A DNA stretch of 64,000 nt from Thermus antranikianii DSM 12462 (GCF_000423905.1 NZ_AUIW01000001.1:276906-340905), one strand, 5' to 3'. Numbered from the stretch's first letter, positions 48,150 to 57,105 are shown. The notes: generated by a model from the sequence alone, not told the origin. Numbers and translations: made by a program.

Positions 48150-48911
48150 TCACACTTCCGGCCACACCACGACCTCCTCCCCCACTTTGAGCCCGTGGAA
48201 GAGGAGAAGCTCCGGCGCAAGGCGGATCTCCAACCCCAGGCCCTCCATGCCTTCCACGGGCAGAAGCACCTCCTTGTGAGCCTTGACCCGCACCCGTTGA
48301 AAGAAACCGTAATGCTCTTGCCAGGCAGCAAGGAGCAGGGTATCCACCTGGGTCCCCTGCCGCCCCAGGGCTACCCGAAGCCGAGCCGTGCGCGGTACCC
48401 GGGGGAGTACCTCCACCAGGCGCAGCCGGGCCAGGTGGCCCAGACGCCTTAGGACTTCCCCCAGGGGCAGGGCCAGGCGGAAGGCCAGATCCAGGGGGCT
48501 TTGGCCACTGCCCAGGGCCAGGAGGAGGGAAAGCTCCACGGGGTCTAGGGTACTTTGGACCGCCTGGGCCCGGGACCCCGGCCGCACCAGGTCAAAGGGA
48601 CCCACCTCCACCCGCTCATCCAGAAGGCGGATCGCCTGCAAGAGGTAGGCCTCGAGGGGGCCTTCCAGGGAACTCAAGGGAGGCCGTACGGAAAGCAGAA
48701 AGCGAAAGCGCCCCTCCTTCAACGCCAGCACCTCCAGCAAGGCCTCCTGCCCCACCTTCTCCCTGAACACCGCATGGACGGGCCGGCCCTGCTCCAGGTA
48801 AACCTCCCCCCTTCCACCCCCTGCCTCCACGGTAAAAACCCCTGTCTTTCCCCCCTGGGCGAGGAGCTGCAACCAGTCAATGGGACCTAAGAGGCGGAAA
48901 TCGCCTTCCAT
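48150..48911 (-). CDS. DUF4388-type (PATAN-like) protein
   Basis: This 253-residue protein begins with a DUF4388 domain: MEGDFRLLGPIDWLQLLAQG, then GVFTVEAGGGRGEVYLEQGR and a helical region. DUF4388 proteins often act in signalling with two-component or gliding systems; the role here is unknown. The gene overlaps the fructosamine-kinase-like gene by 25 bp and is part of a phosphatase/kinase run. Confidence 0.7.
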   Translation of the reverse strand: MEGDFRLLGPIDWLQLLAQGGKTGVFTVEAGGGRGEVYLEQGRPVHAVFREKVGQEALLEVLALKEGRFRFLLSVRPPLSSLEGPLEAYLLQAIRLLDERVEVGPFDLVRPGSRAQAVQSTLDPVELSLLLALGSGQSPLDLAFRLALPLGEVLRRLGHLARLRLVEVLPRVPRTARLRVALGRQGTQVDTLLLAAWQEHYGFFQRVRVKAHKEVLLPVEGMEGLGLEIRLAPELLLFHGLKVGEEVVVWPEV

Positions 48912-49675
48912 AGGGAACCAAGGTATCCCTTGCCGAAGAAGTGCACGTGGGCCAGGAGATAGTAGACCTGGTACCGGGGCAAGGCCTCCTCCACCTCCTC
49001 CGGAATGGGGTAAAGAGCCTGGTAAGCCTGCCAGAAAACTTTGGGAAACCCTCCGAAAAGGCGCATCATGGCCAGGTCCACCCCCCGCTCTCCCACGAAA
49101 AAGGAAGGATCCAGAAGGGCAGGCCCCTCCGGGGTAAAGCGGACGTTGCCGTGCCAAAGGTCCCCGTGTAGGGGTGCAGGCCCCTCGGCGGGCAGAGGCC
49201 TCTGAAAGAGGGCTTCCACCTTGGGACCAAGGCCCTCAAGGCGGTCCCACGTGGCCTGCAAAAGAGGCTCTATGCACCGCGAAAAGAAGAACTCCGTCCA
49301 CTCCCTCCCCTCCCCGCCCGGCAGGGGAAAGGTGCCCAAGAACCCCGCCTCGGCCCGGTATAGAGCTTCGCGCTGGCGGTGTAGACCCGCCAGCATGCGG
49401 GCCAGACCTTCCCAATCGGGTGGGCCTTCCGGCAAATATTCCAGGATCAATCCCTCCTCGGCCGCAAAGAATACCCGGGGCACCCGCACCCCTCGCTCGG
49501 CCAAGGCCCTAAGCCCCCGGGCTTCCGCGGGAAAGAGGCCTAAAGGGGGGCTCGGCGAAAGCTTCACCACATAGGCCCCCAGGCGGTACACCCGGGAAAT
49601 ATCCCCGCCGTAAAGGGGCTGAGGCACACCCTTGGCCTCAAGCCCCGCCCGCTCAAGAAGTTTCCTGGGGTCCAT
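48887..49675 (-). CDS. Fructosamine/ketosamine-3-kinase family protein
   Basis: This 262-residue kinase-like protein has the catalytic loop LHGDLWHGNVRF and LLDPSFFVGERGVDLAMM, as in fructosamine kinases (APH superfamily). Family members phosphorylate ketosamines on glycated proteins so that the sugar leaves. It overlaps a low-molecular-weight phosphatase gene by 23 bp; the pair kinase-phosphatase for protein deglycation is common in bacteria. Confidence 0.85.
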   Translation of the reverse strand: MDPRKLLERAGLEAKGVPQPLYGGDISRVYRLGAYVVKLSPSPPLGLFPAEARGLRALAERGVRVPRVFFAAEEGLILEYLPEGPPDWEGLARMLAGLHRQREALYRAEAGFLGTFPLPGGEGREWTEFFFSRCIEPLLQATWDRLEGLGPKVEALFQRPLPAEGPAPLHGDLWHGNVRFTPEGPALLDPSFFVGERGVDLAMMRLFGGFPKVFWQAYQALYPIPEEVEEALPRYQVYYLLAHVHFFGKGYLGSLWKAISAS

Positions 49676-50135
49676 CCTCCCCCAAAAGGCGATCCAGGAA
49701 AGCCCTGGCAGCCGCTTCCACCATCCAGTAGACCTCTTGGCAGTCCTCCAGGTCCCCGTAGTACGGGTCCGGCACCTCCCCCCCGCCCAGGTAGTCCAGG
49801 AGGAGGCGCACCTTCCCCCTAGCCTCGGGGAAACGCCTTTGGACCTCCGCCAGGTTCTCCCGGTCCATCACCAAAATGTGGTCGTAGTAAAGGGCATCTT
49901 CCCGGGTCATCTGCCGGGCCACATGGGGGAAGTAGGCCCCTTCCCGCTCCAGCACCTTGCGAGCCCGGGGATCCATGGGTTCCCCAACGTGCCAAGCCCC
50001 CGTGCCGGCGGAATCCACCTCAAACCGGGCCTCGAGGCCCCGCTCCCGGATGAGTTTGCGGAACGCTCCTTCCGCCATGGGGCTTCGGCAGATATTCCCC
50101 AAGCAGACAAAAAGCACCCGTACGGGACGGTCCAT
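49653..50135 (-). CDS. Low-molecular-weight protein-tyrosine-phosphatase family protein
   Basis: This 160-residue phosphatase has the active-site loop CLGNICRS (Cys11 to Arg17) and the general-acid Asp in PDPYYG. Beside a fructosamine-kinase-like gene it may dephosphorylate ketosamine-related sugar phosphates, but protein phosphotyrosine is the other option. ATG at 50135 follows TATCAT by 7 nt; an ATG at 50144 overlaps that box. Confidence 0.88.
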   Translation of the reverse strand: MDRPVRVLFVCLGNICRSPMAEGAFRKLIRERGLEARFEVDSAGTGAWHVGEPMDPRARKVLEREGAYFPHVARQMTREDALYYDHILVMDRENLAEVQRRFPEARGKVRLLLDYLGGGEVPDPYYGDLEDCQEVYWMVEAAARAFLDRLLGEDGPQETS

Positions 50136-50142
50136 GCCTCCC

Positions 50143-50148
50143 ATGATA
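50143..50148 (-). promoter_or_regulatory. -10 box for leaderless phosphatase gene
   Basis: Minus-strand TATCAT, 7 nt before the ATG at 50135. The spacer holds GGGAGG, also readable as a close ribosome site. Confidence 0.4.
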
Positions 50149-50157
50149 AGCAGGTCC

Positions 50158-51705
50158 TCAGTAAGGAACCTCCGCCACCACCTCCGTACCCTTTCCCGGC
50201 TCCGAACGCACCTGGAAGCGCCCACCCCGGGCCTCCACCCGCTCCCGCATCTGCGTGAGGCCAAACCCACCTAAGCCCTGGGCCTCGGCGTTTTGGAACC
50301 CCTTCCCGTTGTCCCGCACCACCAGCCGCGCCCCCCGCTCCCCCAAGGGGAGGAGTTCCACCTCCACCCGGCTGGGCTTGCCGTGCTTGGCGGCATTGGT
50401 GAGGGCCTCCTGCAGAACCCGGAAGAGGACCAGCTCGCTGGCCTGGGAAAGCCCCACTCCCTCCGGTAGGGAAAGCTGCACCCGAAAGCCCGCCTGCTCG
50501 GCAAAGGCCTGGGCGTAGCGGCGCACGGATTCCAGGAAGCCGTAGCGCTCCAGGTCGATGGGCCTCAGGGCGAAGATGCTCCGGCGCACCTCCCGGATCT
50601 GCGCCCTCAGGGTCTCCTTCACCTCGGCCAAGGCCTTCAGGGCCGCCTCCTGGTCCTTGGCAAGAAGCCTCTCCGCCAGATCCAGCTTCAAGGCCATGAA
50701 GGCCAGGCTCTGGGCAATGCCGTCGTGGATCTCCCGGGCGATGCGGGTGCGCTCCTCGTTGATGGCCAGCTCCTCCGCCCTGAGGTACGCCTGGGCGTTG
50801 CGCACCGCCAAGGCCACCTGGGAGGCCAGGAAGGAGAGGAAAGGAATCCGCCGGGAAAGGCCCTTGCCCTTAAGGACCAGCACCCCCACCGTCTCCCTGG
50901 CCTTTAGGGGCAGGGCCAGGGTTTCCTCATCCACGAACACCGGCCCCTCGAGGCTCCCCTTCCAAACGCCATCCGGCAGGAAGGGATGGGAGGGCAGGGC
51001 CAGGTTCCGCACCACCCGGGGTACCAGGAACCCCTCCTCGTCCATCAGGAGAACCCCACCCCCCTCCGCCTCCGCCCAGACCTGGATCCGCTCCAGAAGC
51101 CCTTCCAGGAGGCGGTCCAGGTTGGCCTCGGCCTTGAGGGCCTGGTCCACCTCAAAGAGGGTAAGGCGGTCCCGGCTCCGGGCCACCACGGATTGCAGGG
51201 CCCCCGCCACCTCGTGGGCCAGCACCTCCAAAAACACCCGTTCCGGCTCCGGAGGGCAGGCCTCCAGGTAGCCTTTCAAACCCGGAAGCTCCACCCGCAT
51301 CCCCCCACATTCCTCCCCGGCATGGACTCCCTCGGCCTCGAGGGCCACAGGGTACCCCAAGGTCTCCCCCAAAGCCCGGGCGATGCGGGAGACCGCCTCC
51401 TCGAGGTTCTCGCTCTCCAAGGCCTCGCGGAACACCCGCCCTGCCGCCAAAAGGCGGCGGTTCGCCTCCTCCAAGGCCCTTTCCGCCCGCACCTTCTCCA
51501 GGGTTTCCTGAGCGATCCACTCCAGCACCGCATAGGTAACCAGAGGGCCCACCAAACCGTAAAAGCCAAGCCGTAGCCAGAGGAGGCTATCCACGTGCCG
51601 GTAGGGCAGAAGGGCCAGCTCAAAGACCACCACCACCGAAGCGATCAAGGGCGGCAAAATCCGCTGGGCCAAGCGCACCAATCGGTAAAGGCTGTGGCTA
51701 GCCAT
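50158..51705 (-). CDS. NarL-family sensor histidine kinase (membrane-bound, GAF domain)
   Basis: This 515-residue kinase has two N-terminal helices (about 16-33 and 45-66), a coiled-coil linker, GAF-like domains (about 90-300), and a HisKA_3 domain with the phospho-accepting His in EERTRIAREIHDGIAQSL. HATPase_c has NAAKHG, DNGKGF and GGFGLTQMRERVEARGG. It would phosphorylate a LuxR-type response regulator, but none is adjacent, so it is an orphan here. The signal is unknown. Confidence 0.88.
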   Translation of the reverse strand: MASHSLYRLVRLAQRILPPLIASVVVVFELALLPYRHVDSLLWLRLGFYGLVGPLVTYAVLEWIAQETLEKVRAERALEEANRRLLAAGRVFREALESENLEEAVSRIARALGETLGYPVALEAEGVHAGEECGGMRVELPGLKGYLEACPPEPERVFLEVLAHEVAGALQSVVARSRDRLTLFEVDQALKAEANLDRLLEGLLERIQVWAEAEGGGVLLMDEEGFLVPRVVRNLALPSHPFLPDGVWKGSLEGPVFVDEETLALPLKARETVGVLVLKGKGLSRRIPFLSFLASQVALAVRNAQAYLRAEELAINEERTRIAREIHDGIAQSLAFMALKLDLAERLLAKDQEAALKALAEVKETLRAQIREVRRSIFALRPIDLERYGFLESVRRYAQAFAEQAGFRVQLSLPEGVGLSQASELVLFRVLQEALTNAAKHGKPSRVEVELLPLGERGARLVVRDNGKGFQNAEAQGLGGFGLTQMRERVEARGGRFQVRSEPGKGTEVVAEVPY

Positions 51706-52456
51706 CCTTTCCCTTCGTACCCTCCTTTTTCAGAGAGGAGGTTACCGCATACCGGCTTTGGTGCAGAAGCCCCCTGAGAAGCTGCACCTCCCCTGGGGAA
51801 AGCCGGGCCTTGTGGAAGATGCGGCGCAGGCGGCGCATGGCGTAAGGGTGGCGGTGTTCGTCGGTGAACCCGATCTCCAGCACATACCGCCCCAAATCGG
51901 CGAAAAATCTCTCCAGGGCCTCCACATCCGCCAACTCCTCCTTAGACGCCACACTGCCCTCCCGCAACCAGGCCTGGTAAAGCTCGTAGGCGAAGACCAC
52001 CACCGCCTGGGCCAGGTTCAAGGAAGGCTGCTCGGGAGCGGTGGGGATGGTGCCGATGAGGTGGGCCAGGTCCAGCTCCTCGTTGGTGAGGCCAAAGGTT
52101 TCCCGGCCAAAGACCAGGGCAACCTCTCCCTTTACGGAAAGCACATGGGCGGGGACCTCCCGGGCCGTCACCACCGGGGCCGGGTAGAGTTCCCGGGGCC
52201 TTCCCGTGGTGGCCACCACGAAGCTCACCCCCTTGAGGGCCTCCCCGAGGCTTTCCACCGCCACCGCCCGGTCCAGCACCTCCTCGGCATGCACCGCCAG
52301 CCAGTAGGCCTCCCGGGCCCAAGGAGGCCCCACCCGGGGCGAAGGCTTCACCAGGTAAAGCCGCGAAAGGCCAAAGTTCCGCATGGCCCGGGCCACCGCC
52401 CCCACGTTCATGGGCTCCTGGGGTTCCACCAAGACGATGCGCACACGTTCCAGCAC
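51698..52456 (-). CDS. trmJ: TrmJ-like tRNA/rRNA 2'-O-methyltransferase (SpoU family)
   Basis: This 252-residue SPOUT protein has the three SpoU motifs: VEPQEPMNVGAVARAMRNFG, ALVFGRETFGLTNEEL and PSLNLAQAVVVFAYEL. A C-terminal helical extension (about 170-252) fits TrmJ, which methylates position 32 of tRNA. Other TrmH-family substrates remain possible. It lies 8 bp overlapped with the histidine kinase gene. Confidence 0.82.
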   Translation of the reverse strand: MLERVRIVLVEPQEPMNVGAVARAMRNFGLSRLYLVKPSPRVGPPWAREAYWLAVHAEEVLDRAVAVESLGEALKGVSFVVATTGRPRELYPAPVVTAREVPAHVLSVKGEVALVFGRETFGLTNEELDLAHLIGTIPTAPEQPSLNLAQAVVVFAYELYQAWLREGSVASKEELADVEALERFFADLGRYVLEIGFTDEHRHPYAMRRLRRIFHKARLSPGEVQLLRGLLHQSRYAVTSSLKKEGTKGKDG

Positions 52457-52475
52457 AGCCTCCTCCTCGAGGTCC

Positions 52476-54614
52476 TCACTGCCCGGGCGGGGGGGTAGGG
52501 AAAGCCTCCTCGCCAGAACCAGGGGGATAATCCATGGACCCTACCCCAGCCGGAGGGGCTTCCTGAGGAAGCCCAGTCCCACCCGAAGGTGGGGCCTGCA
52601 GGGCGGGTACGGGTGCCTTCCCCTGGGGAAACCAGACCTTTACCCCTTCCTGGGAAGGCTGGCCCGAGAGGAGATCCATCCCCACCTGCACCAGGCCTGC
52701 AGGCGGGGGGAAATCCCCTCCAGGCCTTCCCCTCAGGGCCCCCGCCACGAACTCCCGCCAGATGGGGGGGTTGACCACGGAGCTGGAAGGCTCCCTCCCT
52801 CCCATGCGCAAGGGCTTGTTGTCATCCCGGCCCACCCAGACCACCGCGGAAAGCCCTCGAGTCACCCCGGCAAACCACAGGTCCCGGGCCTCGTTGGTGG
52901 TGCCGGTCTTTCCCCCCACCACCCGCCCGGGGATGCGGGCCCCTTTGGCCAGACCCTTTTCCCCCAGGTCGTAGACATATCCCTTCAGGAGGTCCCACCC
53001 CTGGTAGGCCACCTGGGGATCAAAGAGGCGCTGCCGTTCCGGAAGAGCCTGGTAAAGCACCTGCCCTTGGGCATCCTCCACCCGCTTCACGTAGATGGGA
53101 GTAACCCGGTAACCCCCGTTGGCAAAGGCGGCATAGGCCGCCGCCAGGTCCACCGGGGTGATGGAGGCTCCCCCGATGGCGATGGCCAGGGTGGGATACT
53201 TCACCGCAAAACCCGCCTGGGACAGTTTTCTCGCCACCTTCTCCACCCCTATGGCCTGGGCGGTGTAGATGGCAGGCAGGTTGAGGGAGAGGTCCAAGGC
53301 ATAGCGCACGGTGATCTCCCGGTTAAGAAAGGTGCCGGAGAAGTTCTTAGGCCGCCATACCCCTCCCTTCTGGCTGGGATCGGGAAACTCCAGGGGGCGA
53401 TCGGGAACCAAGGTGGCCTGGGTCCAACCCTCCTCCAAGGCGGTGGCGTAGACAAAGGGTTTCACCGCACTCCCGGGGTTGCGCAGGGCCCGGGTGGCCC
53501 GGTTGTACTCATCCCCCTCCCGCCTTACCCCCCCCACCAGGGCCAGCACCTCCCCCGTTTCGGGATCCAGGCCCACGATGGCCAGCTCCGCCCCCTCCGG
53601 CAGCCTGGCTCCCTTGGCCGCGGCCTCCGCCGCCCGTTGCATGGCTGGGTCCAAGGTGGTGTACACCTTAAGCCCCCCCTCGCCGTAGACCTTTTCCTTC
53701 CCGAAGCGGGCCTCGAGGAAGCGGCGCACCTCGAGGACGAAATGGGGGGCCATCCGGTAGTCCAGCTGCCTGAGGATGCGGGCCTCGGGATCCACCAGCC
53801 TGGCCTCCAGGAGGTTTCCCTCCCCGTCGTAGCGCACCTCCCACCCCTTGGGGGCAAGGGGCTCCCGCCAGGCAGCCTCGGCCACCTCCGGGCTCACCCA
53901 GCCCTCGGCCACCATCTGGTCCAGAAGCAGGCGCATCCGCTCCCGCACCCCCTTCAGGTCCTGGTAGCGGGCGTTGGGAGCCGGGATCAAGGAGGCCAAA
54001 TAGAGGCCTTCTGCCAGGGTCAAGGCAGCAGGGTCCTTACCGAGATAGGCTTCCGCCGCCCCCTTGATGCCCACGGCGTTGCCTCCCCAGGGCACCACGT
54101 TCAGGTACATCTCCAGGATCTCCTCCTTGGTGTAGCGCCTCTCCAGCTCGAGGGCCAGGGCCCACTCCTTGAACTTGCGCTCCAGGGAACGGGCCTGGGC
54201 CAGCTCCTTGAGGAGGGTGTTTTTGATCACCTGGGTAGTGATGGTGCTCCCCCCCTGAAGATCTCCCCGAAGGATGGCGTAGAGAGCCCCTAGAAGGCGC
54301 ACGAAATCCACTCCATAGTGCTGGAAATACCGGCGGTCCTCCGAAAAAACCACCGCCGCCACCGCCGCCGGGGAAACCTCAGAAAGCCGCACCAGGCTCC
54401 GGTGGATGGCCCTTCCCTCCTCCACGCTGGCGATCTGGGCCAAGGGGGTGCCGTCCCGGGCGTAGAGGGTGGAGGTGGCGGTGAGGCGCAGCCGATCAAA
54501 CTGGGAGAGGTCAGGAAGCTGGCGGGTGTAGGCGTACGCCAGATACCCCAGGGCCAGGCCTGCGCCCGCAAGAAGTCCGGCCAGGGACAGGAGGAGGAAG
54601 CGGAGCACCCGCAC
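52476..54614 (-). CDS. mrcA: Bifunctional class A penicillin-binding protein (PBP1a)
   Basis: This 712-residue protein has a membrane anchor (about 5-28), a GT51 glycosyltransferase domain with EDRRYFQHYGVD (Glu92) and STITTQVIKN, and a transpeptidase domain with SAVK (Ser382-Lys385), SLN (443-445) and KTGTT (569-573). It polymerises and cross-links peptidoglycan; Thermus has ornithine-containing peptidoglycan. The tail after about residue 640 is Pro/Gly-rich and low in complexity. Confidence 0.93.
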   Translation of the reverse strand: MRVLRFLLLSLAGLLAGAGLALGYLAYAYTRQLPDLSQFDRLRLTATSTLYARDGTPLAQIASVEEGRAIHRSLVRLSEVSPAAVAAVVFSEDRRYFQHYGVDFVRLLGALYAILRGDLQGGSTITTQVIKNTLLKELAQARSLERKFKEWALALELERRYTKEEILEMYLNVVPWGGNAVGIKGAAEAYLGKDPAALTLAEGLYLASLIPAPNARYQDLKGVRERMRLLLDQMVAEGWVSPEVAEAAWREPLAPKGWEVRYDGEGNLLEARLVDPEARILRQLDYRMAPHFVLEVRRFLEARFGKEKVYGEGGLKVYTTLDPAMQRAAEAAAKGARLPEGAELAIVGLDPETGEVLALVGGVRREGDEYNRATRALRNPGSAVKPFVYATALEEGWTQATLVPDRPLEFPDPSQKGGVWRPKNFSGTFLNREITVRYALDLSLNLPAIYTAQAIGVEKVARKLSQAGFAVKYPTLAIAIGGASITPVDLAAAYAAFANGGYRVTPIYVKRVEDAQGQVLYQALPERQRLFDPQVAYQGWDLLKGYVYDLGEKGLAKGARIPGRVVGGKTGTTNEARDLWFAGVTRGLSAVVWVGRDDNKPLRMGGREPSSSVVNPPIWREFVAGALRGRPGGDFPPPAGLVQVGMDLLSGQPSQEGVKVWFPQGKAPVPALQAPPSGGTGLPQEAPPAGVGSMDYPPGSGEEAFPTPPPGQ

Positions 54615-54634
54615 GGCCCTCAGTTTACATGGGC

Positions 54635-54994
54635 CTACCCCAAACCCAAAAAGCGGAATAGCTTGTCCCGGGTGAGGGGTTTTTCTATGGCCATCACTCG
54701 CACCACCTCGGCGGTAGTCCTAAGCTTTTCGGTGGGCTCTATGAGCACCGCCAAGGGCACCTCCTTAAGCCGGCGCACATGCCGGATGCGCGCGGCCACG
54801 GCAAAGGGGTCCACATCCAAGTTCTGGTCCAAAAGCACATATCTGGGCGTATGGTCCAATAACCAGAAGAGGCCTTCCCGGGCCAGGTCAAAGTGGCGGA
54901 CGGGGATGCCCCGCTCGGAAAGCACCAAGTCCACATAAGCCCGCAGGGCATCGTTGCAGCTTAATAGGAGAAGCCCCGGATAATCCGTCGCCAC
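54635..54994 (-). CDS. Degenerate receiver-domain (CheY-like) protein
   Basis: This 119-residue protein has the alternating pattern of a REC domain: LLLLSCNDALRAYVDLVL, then YVLLDQNLDVDPF with an Asp in the phospho-site position, and VMAIEKPLTR with the conserved Lys. One acidic residue of the usual pair in the first loop is replaced by Asn-Asp. It may therefore be a pseudo-receiver. It is downstream of no kinase; the nearest histidine kinase is at 50158-51705. It lies 21 nt upstream of the PBP1a gene. Confidence 0.65.
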   Translation of the reverse strand: MATDYPGLLLLSCNDALRAYVDLVLSERGIPVRHFDLAREGLFWLLDHTPRYVLLDQNLDVDPFAVAARIRHVRRLKEVPLAVLIEPTEKLRTTAEVVRVMAIEKPLTRDKLFRFLGLG

Positions 54995-55037
54995 GGGGCC
55001 AGTTTATCCAAAGGTTGCGAAAGGGATGTGAAAAATT

Positions 55038-55111
55038 TGGCTGGGGCGCGTGGATTCGAACCACGACCGGCGGATCCAAAGTCCGCTGTCCTGCCATTAG
55101 ACGACGCCCCA
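55038..55111 (-). tRNA. tRNA-Gln (anticodon UUG)
   Basis: The 74-nt minus-strand sequence folds as a tRNA: acceptor TGGGGCG/CGCCCCA, discriminator G and encoded CCA. It has anticodon loop CTTTGGA on stem GCGGA/TCCGC with anticodon TTG, and the T-loop GGTTCGAATCC. It reads CAA (and CAG by wobble) glutamine codons. The CCA is genomically encoded. Confidence 0.97.
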
Positions 55112-55153
55112 GGGCCAACCAGGGTGTTTGCCCCAACGGGCAAAGCCATCCAG

Positions 55154-55182
55154 ATTGTAGGGCAAAGCAGGGCTCCCGTCAA
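55154..55182 (-). promoter_or_regulatory. Sigma-A promoter for tRNA-Gln
   Basis: Minus-strand TTGACG (55182-55177) and TACAAT (55159-55154) are 17 nt apart. Transcription would start about 36 nt before the tRNA 5' end. Confidence 0.75.
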
Positions 55183-55223
55183 ATCCCCTTTTGGAGTTCG
55201 CCTTGACCCAAGTCCGGATGGGA

Positions 55224-56348
55224 TCACACGTTGAAGAGAACGTAGAGGACATCCCCATCCTGAACCTCGTACTCCTTGCCCTCGAGGCGCACCCAACCCC
55301 TTTCCTTGGCCTTGGCCCATCCAGAAGCCTCCACCAGCTTGTCCCAGGAAATGACCTCAGCCCGGATGAAGCCCTTCTCCATGTCGGAGTGAATCTCCCC
55401 CGCCGCCTCCGGGGCCTTGGTTCCCCGGCGCACCGTCCAGGCCCGCACCTCCTTCTCCCCGGCGGTAAAGAAGGTGATGAGGCCAAGCGCCCTATACCCC
55501 GCCTGGGCCAGGCGCTGGAGGCCGCTTTCCCTTAAGCCGTAGGCGGCGAGAAGCTCCCGTGCTTCCTCTGGGGAAAGCTCGGCCAGCTCCGCCTCCAGCC
55601 GGGCGGAAACCACCACCACCTCGGCCCCCTCGGCCTTGGCCCTTTCCCGCACCGCCTGCACATGGGGGCTGCCCGCCCCCTCGGGTAGGTCCTCCTCGCC
55701 CACGTTGGCCACGTAGATCACCGGCTTGGCGGTAAGGAGGGGGGTTTCCTTAAGCAGGCGGCGGAGCTCGGCATCCTCTCCTTGCTCTCCGTTTAAGAGG
55801 AAGGTGCGGGCGGGCTTTCCCCCTTGCAGGTGGGTGTAAAGGGCCTCCGCCGCCTCGAGGGTGGGGACCAGATCCCGGTTGGCCCGGGCTTCCTTCCTAA
55901 GCCGCTCAAGCCGCCTTTCCCAGGTGGCGAGATCGGCCAGGAGGAGCTCGGTTTCCACCACCTCCGCATCCTCCAGGGGATCCACCCGGCCCATCACGTG
56001 CACCACATCGGGATCGGGAAAGCACCGGAGCACGTGGGCGATGGCCGCCACCTCGCGGATGTGGGCCAGAAACTGGTTGCCGAGGCCTTCCCCCTTGTGG
56101 GCTCCCTTGACCAGGCCCGCGATGTCCACGAACTCCACGTGGGTGGGGACAACCGGAGGCTTCCGATCCCCCTTGGCGAAGACCCTCTGCAGGGCGTAAA
56201 GCCTTTCGTCCTCCAGGGATACCACGCCCACGTTCTTGTCAATGGTGGCGAAGGGGTAGTTGGCCGCCAAAGCCTGTGCCCGGGTTAAGGCGTTAAAGAG
56301 GGTGGACTTGCCCACGTTGGGTAGACCGACGATTCCCACAGCCAGCAT
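55224..56348 (-). CDS. ychF: Ribosome-associated P-loop ATPase YchF (Obg-like)
   Basis: This 374-residue TRAFAC ATPase has Walker [10 protein letters not shown], the NKxD-equivalent NVGEEDL replaced as in YchF, a coiled-coil arm (about 125-200), and a C-terminal TGS domain (about 290-374). YchF binds ribosomes and ATP and acts as a stress negative regulator in several bacteria. The leader before its ATG contains a terminator-like hairpin. Confidence 0.93.
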   Translation of the reverse strand: MLAVGIVGLPNVGKSTLFNALTRAQALAANYPFATIDKNVGVVSLEDERLYALQRVFAKGDRKPPVVPTHVEFVDIAGLVKGAHKGEGLGNQFLAHIREVAAIAHVLRCFPDPDVVHVMGRVDPLEDAEVVETELLLADLATWERRLERLRKEARANRDLVPTLEAAEALYTHLQGGKPARTFLLNGEQGEDAELRRLLKETPLLTAKPVIYVANVGEEDLPEGAGSPHVQAVRERAKAEGAEVVVVSARLEAELAELSPEEARELLAAYGLRESGLQRLAQAGYRALGLITFFTAGEKEVRAWTVRRGTKAPEAAGEIHSDMEKGFIRAEVISWDKLVEASGWAKAKERGWVRLEGKEYEVQDGDVLYVLFNV

Positions 56349-56357
56349 CTCGACCTC

Positions 56358-56393
56358 AAAAAAAGCCCCAACTAGGGGCCTCTTTTCATCCTA
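56358..56393 (-). terminator. Terminator-like hairpin in the ychF leader
   Basis: On the minus strand a -10 TAGGAT (56393-56388) is followed by GGCCCC-TAGTT-GGGGC and seven T residues (56364-56358), 9 nt before the ychF ATG. The stem is short (5-6 bp), but the T run is good. It would end transcripts about 23 nt after initiation, so readthrough would be needed for ychF. Confidence 0.55.
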
Positions 56394-56407
56394 TCACATC
56401 CCTTGCG

Positions 56408-56413
56408 TATGAT
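56408..56413 (+). promoter_or_regulatory. -10 box for leaderless deoC
   Basis: TATGAT is followed by 8 nt and ATG 56422. It diverges from the ychF -10 at 56388-56393, only 14 bp away. Confidence 0.5.
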
Positions 56414-56421
56414 GGCAGGGT

Positions 56422-57105
56422 ATGGACCTGGCCGCCCACATCGACCACACCCTCTTAAAACCCACCGCCACCCCGGAGGAAATCCTGAAGGTGGCGGAGG
56501 AAGCCCTGGAATACGGGTTTTTCGGCCTCTGCATCCCTCCATCCTATGTTCCCTTGGTGCGGGAGCGTTACCCCCATGCTCCCTTTCGCCTGGTAACCGT
56601 GGTGGGCTTTCCCCTGGGCTACCAGGCCAAGGAAGTCAAGGCCCTCGAGGCAGCCTTGGCCATCGCCCAGGGAGCCGATGAGGTGGATATGGTGATCCAC
56701 CTGGGCCGGGCCTTGGCCGGGGATTACGCCTACATAGAGGAAGAAGTCCGCACCGTGCGCCAGGCAGCACCCAAGGCGGTGCTCAAGGTGATCCTGGAAA
56801 CAGGCTACTTCACCCCTGAAGCCCAGGGTCAGCCCCGTAGGGGCTATCTTGAAAACCTGGCCGAGGCGGCCATCCAGGGCGGGGCCGACTTCCTGAAAAC
56901 CTCCACCGGCTTTGGACCCCGGGGGGCCAGCCTGGAGGACGTGGAACTCCTGGTAAGGGTGGCCCGGGGCCGGGCCCAGGTCAAGGCCGCAGGCGGCATC
57001 CGCAACCGGGAAACCGCCATCAAGCTCCTCGAGGCGGGGGCCCAAAGGCTGGGTACCTCCAGCGGGGTGGCCCTGGTGAAGGGGGAAGGCGGGGATGGGT
57101 ACTAA
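56422..57105 (+). CDS. deoC: Deoxyribose-phosphate aldolase
   Basis: This 227-residue class I aldolase barrel has the Schiff-base lysine in FLKTSTGFG (Lys159), proton-relay Asp89 in EVDMV and Lys188 in VKAAGG. It splits deoxyribose-5-phosphate to glyceraldehyde-3-phosphate and acetaldehyde. Compared with my memory of T. thermophilus DeoC (220 residues), an insertion of about 7 residues (AQGQPRR) lies at about 134-140 in a helix joining loop. It overlaps the PLD gene by 11 bp and starts a cell-shape transcript. Confidence 0.93.
   Translation: MDLAAHIDHTLLKPTATPEEILKVAEEALEYGFFGLCIPPSYVPLVRERYPHAPFRLVTVVGFPLGYQAKEVKALEAALAIAQGADEVDMVIHLGRALAGDYAYIEEEVRTVRQAAPKAVLKVILETGYFTPEAQGQPRRGYLENLAEAAIQGGADFLKTSTGFGPRGASLEDVELLVRVARGRAQVKAAGGIRNRETAIKLLEAGAQRLGTSSGVALVKGEGGDGY

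Noticed and set aside
52383..54293. 636-codon plus-strand frame over the PBP1a gene
   Set aside because: Mirror frame. PBP1a motifs on the minus strand are intact.
56365..56384. Reading the ychF hairpin as a plus-strand terminator
   Set aside because: No plus-strand gene ends there; the plus-strand T run is broken (CTCTTTTC), whereas the minus-strand T run has seven in a row.
56820..56850. DeoC insertion as a frameshift
   Set aside because: The frame stays open and the downstream catalytic Lys motif is intact, so it is a real in-frame insertion at most.
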